A DNA stretch of 34,711 bases from CAZDAM01 sp964503595 (GTDB lineage: Bacteria; Muiribacteriota; UBA6191): positions 1 to 34,711 of the forward strand of contig CAZDAM010000025.1 in the NCBI GenBank assembly GCA_964503595.1. Direction: 5' to 3'. Below the pieces are notes generated by a model. The model was not told where the DNA came from. It made no database searches and saw only the letters and a list, made by a program, of their open reading frames with translations. Positions 30,001 through 34,711 of the stretch are shown here, piece by piece (positions within the stretch are counted from its first letter, which is position 1; every line of letters begins with the position of its first letter). The translations under genes were made by a program, and so were the position numbers.

Positions 30001-33000
30001 CAGTACCAGTCCGGTTCGTCTTCGCAGCCAAGCTGATGAGAGTTTTCGGTTAGGGTGCGTTTTTGAGATTCTGTGAAACCCTTGCCAGAATGATCGGCTT
30101 CAATTTCAAAGTGGATTTGAATGGAGGAGCCTGCATCCAGAAGTGTCTGAATGATTTCTTCGTTGATTTTACGGATTTGGGCGTAGTGATCGCCTGGTTT
30201 TGGTTTGAATACGACGCGAAAGGACTTTTTCGGGGCTTCTGTGGGCTGGGGTTTTGAGTCCGGTTCGGGGGTTTTTGGCTGCCAGGGTTTTGGGGGGCCT
30301 TCCTGGACGGGGGGACTTTCCTGAAGGGTTGGGTTTGGGGCTTCCTGGGGAGCTTCTTTGGGGGTCGGGATCAGGCTTTCATGAATGAGGTAGCCATTTA
30401 ATTCTGCTTGGATGGGGGAGCCGAAATGGGTTTTGATGCCATCAAAGCTGCCATCGGGGTTTTTGCGGGCGGCATAGTACCATGAAAAGCCGGAGACGGG
30501 GCTCTGGTAGTAGCTTGCGATGGAATCTGTCAGAACCCGTTCATTCTTCAGCCGTTTGAGGTAGAGAAAACGGCAGTGGTCCTCGTGAAGTCTTTGAAGA
30601 GAGATTGATTTTTCGCCACGATCAAGATTGTAGCTTTCCAGATCGCGGATGAGGATTTTAAACGAGAGAACTTCGGTGGCAAGGCCCTCATCTCTGAGGG
30701 TACGGTAGGCTTTTTCAGCGAGATTGGCACCGGTTGAGGTGGTATTGCTAAGCCAGTTATGGGAACCGGGGTTTTGCAGGTCTTCTTCAGGGTAGAGGAG
30801 CTGGTTCCAGCCATCTGTGATATGGGTGTTGATTGTGGATTTGAGCTGCTCGATGCGCCGATCGGCTGTACTGGATTGAGATTCGGTCAGATCCCGTTCG
30901 GTGCGTTCCTCCAGGATTTTTTCCCAGGCCATCCTTTCACGGACTTCCTTTTGGATCTCGGTGATGCTTGCTGTCGTGGCGGCCAAAAAGATCAGCATGT
31001 TCTTGAAATCTCTATGGGTTGAGCCACGGGAATTCAGGATTTTCTCTGCCCTTTCTTTTGCTGTGCTGGCTCCTTTGGAATGAGTCACCGAGGGAGGCAG
31101 CAGGATGAGCCTGAGCTTCATTTCATCCGGGACTTCGGTGGAGGGGGTCAGGACCTGGATGGCAGCAAAGCCGGATTGTCCTTTTTCGGTTAATTCCTTG
31201 AGGATTTTCAGGATCTGGAATTCGACATCGTCCTCACGCATGGCTTCGGCTAGGTTTTTGGCAGTGCGGTTTAAAGATGCCTTGGAATCAAAATAGAAGT
31301 GATCGTTTTCAGGGTAGAGATAGCTGGCATTCTGCTGAAGCTGGTTTAAGGCATCACGCACGAAGTTGGGGGGAAGATCGGGGGTGAGGGTTCCAAGCGA
31401 AATTTCTTTCAGATCCAGGCCTCGATTCTGGCTGATGGGTGCTGAACCCAAAAGGATGGTGCGGGCTGTGCGGCGGGCCAGATGGGATTTGCCAAAGGAG
31501 GTGTTTTCCCGATCCACTTTGCGGGAAGTGGCCTCGGGACTATCGACATCCTGATCGAAAACGGGAGCCCAGTTGGCATCGACATAGCTAAGCAGATTGT
31601 CCCGGACTTTCTGCTCGTAAAAGGGCAGGTTGCCGGGCTGAATCAGAGGGCTGGCATCTTCAGAGGTCCAGAGAATATGGATGACATTGGCCATGAATCT
31701 TAAAACACCCCGGGTTTGCTGGAAGCGATCAATGGAGGACCACTTGCGGTAGAGCTGCTCGAAGACATCGGGGTGAATGGGATAGCAGCGGGCCATGATT
31801 TCTAAATATTCTTCGGCACTGGCCTGACGGGGAAAGGATTTGGGGTTTTCCTTGTAGTACTGGTGAAACTTCTTGATGACGGCATCACGACTGCCAATGG
31901 AGGTATTGTCTTCGATGGCTTTGAAAAGACGGCGGCGGATGATTTCGTAGGACTCATCCTCGGCAGCGGGACTCCAGGTGACGTGGATCCGGCGCAGGAT
32001 ATTCTTGAGGGTATCCAGGGCATGAAGGCCCCGATCTCCTCCGACTTCAATGTCAGAAGCGGGAAGGGAGGCGATCAAAAGAGAGCCCTCGGTGTTACGA
32101 ACGGCTTCGGCCAGGGATTGGAAGAAGGTTGTAGCGGCATCAAAACTTCCTCCGATGGCGGTTTTATCGTCACTGAGCTGCCGGTAGTAGGAAACCAGCT
32201 CATCCATCAGAATCAGGTTAGGAGAGAAGCGGGTCAGGAGTTCTTCCAGCACGTTTTTTCCGGGAGCGGTGGAGGCTTCATCACTGCCTTTGACCATTTC
32301 ATAGCCGGGGATACCGCCCAGTTGCCAGGCTAAAACGCCCCAGAGGGTACGAATTTTGAGTCCATCAGGAGTGGAGTAGGTCTGGTTGGGGCTGAAGTTA
32401 TTGCCGGTGATGACCGCGCGGTGCACTTTGGGGAGGGTGGTGGTGCCTGTTTTTTGAAGAATTTCTTCAAGCTCGTTGAAACGGTTGAGTTCGGCACCGG
32501 GACTTGCCAGGTGGTAGAGGGCAATCATGGTATGGGTTTTGCCCCCACCAAAGCGGGTTTGCAGTTCGATGACGGGATCCCCGCCTTTTTTCTGGAGTCG
32601 TTTTAAGGCGGTGGTGAGGATCGTGTCCATACCACGGGTGATATAGGTGCGGCGATAGAATTCGTAAGGATCCTGGTATTCTTCGCGGGCATCTCCTTTG
32701 AAGACCTTGTCCAGATCGGCGGCAAATTCGGCCTGGGTGAATTCGCCGTTGATGACATCGATCTGGGGGGAGATGATCTGGCGCCAACCGGGCAGGGCTC
32801 CAATGCCGGGCAGGGCTTCGGATTTGAGGGATTTTCTTTCCACGGTGCGGATTTTTTCGCGCATACTGACATTGAAAAGTCCGTCCTTGATGCGGGCGAT
32901 TTGATCGCGGGAGGTGCCGGCCCCGACGGCTTCAAGCAGGCGCTGAAAGGTGTCAAGGGCTCGCCAGGTATCATCGGTGGAGAAGTTTTTCTGGTGGGCG

Positions 33001-33293
33001 AACTCATTGCGGTAGTCACTGGCCTCAAAGACATATTTGCGGTTTTCGTAGCCCAGAGTCTCTTCAAAGAAGTCTTTGAAACCGGCCTTGAGAATTTTCA
33101 GAATGATGGCAATATCGCCAATGCTTTGGTCTTCGCGCAGGGGGATGCTCGTGGTATCTCTGAGGATGGTGCAGATATCGCTGGGCCAGCTTTCTCCCAG
33201 ACGGGATTTTAAGGTCTGAACGACAAAGGGAGACAGGCCGGATCTGAGTTCTTCAAGGGCTTTATAGATGCGTTCACCGTTGGACAAGGACAT
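30000..33293 (-). CDS. Anti-phage-associated DUF499 ATPase with N-terminal Swt1-like HEPN domain
   Basis: A 1097-aa protein. Residues ~1-125 are a Swt1-like HEPN domain with an intact R-x4-H motif (RNEFAH, 95-100), the catalytic signature of HEPN RNases. The ATPase core has Walker A FGGGKTH (248-254) and Walker B NLILMDELVSYY (359-370). A Pro-rich linker (TPKEAPQEAPNPTLQESPP region, ~1000) leads to a small C-terminal domain ending CEDEPDWY. DUF499 proteins occur beside DUF1156 methylases in anti-phage arrays. AAAGGAA lies 7 bases before the ATG; longer upstream starts fall inside the methylase gene. One base separates it from the methylase stop, and its own stop overlaps the truncated third gene. 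Confidence 0.9.
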   Translation of the reverse strand: MSLSNGERIYKALEELRSGLSPFVVQTLKSRLGESWPSDICTILRDTTSIPLREDQSIGDIAIILKILKAGFKDFFEETLGYENRKYVFEASDYRNEFAHQKNFSTDDTWRALDTFQRLLEAVGAGTSRDQIARIKDGLFNVSMREKIRTVERKSLKSEALPGIGALPGWRQIISPQIDVINGEFTQAEFAADLDKVFKGDAREEYQDPYEFYRRTYITRGMDTILTTALKRLQKKGGDPVIELQTRFGGGKTHTMIALYHLASPGAELNRFNELEEILQKTGTTTLPKVHRAVITGNNFSPNQTYSTPDGLKIRTLWGVLAWQLGGIPGYEMVKGSDEASTAPGKNVLEELLTRFSPNLILMDELVSYYRQLSDDKTAIGGSFDAATTFFQSLAEAVRNTEGSLLIASLPASDIEVGGDRGLHALDTLKNILRRIHVTWSPAAEDESYEIIRRRLFKAIEDNTSIGSRDAVIKKFHQYYKENPKSFPRQASAEEYLEIMARCYPIHPDVFEQLYRKWSSIDRFQQTRGVLRFMANVIHILWTSEDASPLIQPGNLPFYEQKVRDNLLSYVDANWAPVFDQDVDSPEATSRKVDRENTSFGKSHLARRTARTILLGSAPISQNRGLDLKEISLGTLTPDLPPNFVRDALNQLQQNASYLYPENDHFYFDSKASLNRTAKNLAEAMREDDVEFQILKILKELTEKGQSGFAAIQVLTPSTEVPDEMKLRLILLPPSVTHSKGASTAKERAEKILNSRGSTHRDFKNMLIFLAATTASITEIQKEVRERMAWEKILEERTERDLTESQSSTADRRIEQLKSTINTHITDGWNQLLYPEEDLQNPGSHNWLSNTTSTGANLAEKAYRTLRDEGLATEVLSFKILIRDLESYNLDRGEKSISLQRLHEDHCRFLYLKRLKNERVLTDSIASYYQSPVSGFSWYYAARKNPDGSFDGIKTHFGSPIQAELNGYLIHESLIPTPKEAPQEAPNPTLQESPPVQEGPPKPWQPKTPEPDSKPQPTEAPKKSFRVVFKPKPGDHYAQIRKINEEIIQTLLDAGSSIQIHFEIEADHSGKGFTESQKRTLTENSHQLGCEDEPDWY

Positions 33294-33294
33294 A

Positions 33295-34711
33295 TCAGTT
33301 TCCTTTCTTGGCGGGTAGGGCAGAAAGGCCCTGTTGAACCTGGATTGAAGGGGCACTCGTAATGATTTCATCCCACTGATTGGCCACGGCATTGGCCCAC
33401 TGGGCCTGAGTGGCGAGCCCTTTTTTCTCTAAAAGAGCAAAGAGGCGGTAGGACAGATCGCGGATTTGGGAGCGGGCTGTTCCCATTTTGCTGTAGAGCA
33501 GGGAGGCTTCTTCCAGTCCACTGGTTTCCATGGCCCGCATCAAAAGAAGGGTTTCCAGCCAGAGAATTTCCCGATCCACTTTTTTGGCATCATAGTTGAG
33601 GGGAAGTTCGGCAGGCTTTTTGAGTCGGATTTTGCCCCCTGACTTATGGATGATGCCGGCATGTTCAAGCTGGCTGAGGTGGATATTGCGGGCGCGGGAG
33701 AGGGTATCGGCTTCGCCAAAGCTGCCTTCTTCAAATCCGGACTGTTCCAGCCAGGAAAGACAGAATCGGGATTCGGCATCCAGATGGCCTTCGGCTTCGC
33801 TTAGGGTTTCATCCACAACCTGATTGATCAGGCCTAAGGCCGTGGTGACACTCATGCGGCTGCCATCAGCCTCCAGGATCTCCGAAGCCCTGCTGAAGAG
33901 GGCGATTCCGGGCCCGATGATGGATTGGGCTAGATCCACCGGAGCAATTCTGGATTCTTTGAGGATTCTGAGGCTTTTGGGAATTTCCTGACGAAGCTCG
34001 CGCAGAAACTGCCGGCGCTCAAGAATCATGGAGTCCGCTTTTTTGGGACGGCAGACCAGTACAATCGAGGAAGCCAGGGCATTGGAGTTGATTCCGCGGG
34101 TACGATTGGCAAGTTCCGTGCGCATAGGCCAGGTGGCACAGACTTCCCAGCCGGAGTCCAAAACGGCCTGCAAAAATGTGGCCCAACCGGTTGAGGAGGT
34201 GATATCTCCCTTGGTTTCCTGCTGTTTGAAGGCATAGTAGATGCTCATGGGAAAATTCGTGTCATGCCGAGTTAGCAGGTTTTGAAAAACAGTATGCATG
34301 CCCTGCATGAAAAAGCTTTCGGCCGCGGCCTTGCCCCCGTGGCGATAGGGTGTGGCCACCAGCTCTTCAGCCTTGGGGACCTGCATGGTGCCAAAAATGT
34401 CAGGGTAGACCGCTCTTAGGGACTTTCTTAACCAGACATAGAAAAAATCAGACAGATCGGCATAGCCGATATTGTCATAATAGGGAGGGTCGGTGGATAT
34501 CACGGCCTTCAAGGGCCCGGATTGCAGGGACTGGGCTGGCCCATGGGAGAGGTTTCCCTGAACAGAGGCTGGAGCCTGGGCCAGGACTTTTTGCCCCCAG
34601 GTAACACAGGAGCTCCAGTTCCCGGTAGAAGTGCTGAAGGGATTGCATTCGGCATAGTCCCAGACCATGGGAATAGCCTGGCGAGCAAAAACTTCTCGAA
34701 AGGCCCCACGA
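33295..34711 (-). CDS. DUF1156 adenine-specific DNA methylase, 5' end beyond the window
   Basis: C-terminal ~472 residues of a large DNA methylase; the frame is open to the right edge. The catalytic DPPY is at 34480-34491 (AVISTDPPYYDNIGYADLSD), followed by FFYVWLRKSLRAVYPDIF, and later SSTGWATFLQAVLDSGWEV and NALASSIVLVCRPK, all typical of DUF1156 adenine methylases. The SAM-binding motif and the zinc-ribbon part should lie outside the window. The C-terminal ~200 residues look helical and may bind the DUF499 partner. The family probably marks host DNA so that the coupled defence genes can tell self from phage DNA; that role is inference from the family. Confidence 0.88.
   Translation of the reverse strand, partial: RGAFREVFARQAIPMVWDYAECNPFSTSTGNWSSCVTWGQKVLAQAPASVQGNLSHGPAQSLQSGPLKAVISTDPPYYDNIGYADLSDFFYVWLRKSLRAVYPDIFGTMQVPKAEELVATPYRHGGKAAAESFFMQGMHTVFQNLLTRHDTNFPMSIYYAFKQQETKGDITSSTGWATFLQAVLDSGWEVCATWPMRTELANRTRGINSNALASSIVLVCRPKKADSMILERRQFLRELRQEIPKSLRILKESRIAPVDLAQSIIGPGIALFSRASEILEADGSRMSVTTALGLINQVVDETLSEAEGHLDAESRFCLSWLEQSGFEEGSFGEADTLSRARNIHLSQLEHAGIIHKSGGKIRLKKPAELPLNYDAKKVDREILWLETLLLMRAMETSGLEEASLLYSKMGTARSQIRDLSYRLFALLEKKGLATQAQWANAVANQWDEIITSAPSIQVQQGLSALPAKKGN

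Noticed and set aside
29754..30053. 99-codon plus-strand frame
   Set aside because: Antisense to the truncated defence gene and DUF499 end; no ribosome site and no recognisable domain.
1..34711. tRNA, rRNA, insertion sequences or CRISPR arrays
   Set aside because: I looked for cloverleaf-like segments, transposase motifs, terminal repeats with target duplications, and regularly spaced direct repeats, and saw none that could be supported.

Overview
The window looks like a chromosomal segment from an uncultured Gram-negative (diderm-type) bacterium of moderate GC. The support is indirect: a membrane-anchored parvulin-type foldase, a DapF-family protein, Hfq, secreted TPR and SHOCT/CsgG-like proteins, and polyamine and sugar importers. 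There is no rRNA, tRNA or other marker that fixes the phylum. A run of exactly 100 N at 26237-26336 is a scaffold join, so the parts left and right of it need not be adjacent in the genome.

Layout. (1) 28-5429, plus strand: a promoter, then potA-potB-potC-potD, a complete spermidine/putrescine ABC importer with overlapping genes, and a coupled multi-pass membrane protein of unknown function. (2) 15955-5388, minus strand: eight tightly packed genes, most overlapping by 1-4 bases. They encode a PpiC/SurA-like foldase, a DapF-family epimerase with one catalytic Cys changed to Ser, two MalF/MalG-type permeases, a sugar-binding protein, a secreted TPR protein, Hfq, and a six-TM RCK-type ion channel with a non-canonical selectivity filter. 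The MalG-like permease carries a periplasmic insertion of about 200 residues with ComEA-like helix-hairpin-helix motifs. (3) 16013-20033, plus strand: a HIT-family protein, then a promoter with a palindrome and an operon of a PfkB-family kinase, glmS and an N-terminal-domain-only glmU, i.e. hexosamine and UDP-GlcNAc precursor supply. (4) 20161-24405: a 1414-residue protein with a zinc ribbon, a long acidic region holding about twelve Asp-Leu-Phe-type short motifs, and about 30 HEAT repeats. (5) 24511-26227: a possible uracil-DNA-glycosylase-fold protein divergent from a WYL-type regulator whose promoter carries a palindrome.

(6) Right of the gap the DNA has an accessory character: a secreted SHOCT/CsgG-like protein, a RhuM-family gene, a deletion scar that joins the start of a type III restriction helicase to the end of what looks like a PIN domain, a palindromic repeat, a trio of small minus-strand genes (one frameshifted), and then a defence module. 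This module is a DUF1156 adenine methylase (running off the right edge), a DUF499 ATPase with an N-terminal Swt1-like HEPN domain, and a truncated third gene.

The most notable points are the helix-hairpin-helix domain inside a sugar-ABC permease, the unusual eight-gene operon around it with its altered DapF and altered channel filter, the giant zinc-ribbon/DLF/HEAT protein, the CGACA-N5-TGTCG palindromes shared by a WYL promoter and dispersed hairpin elements, and the eroding defence island. The DUF499-DUF1156 pair itself is a known anti-phage-associated combination, not a new one.
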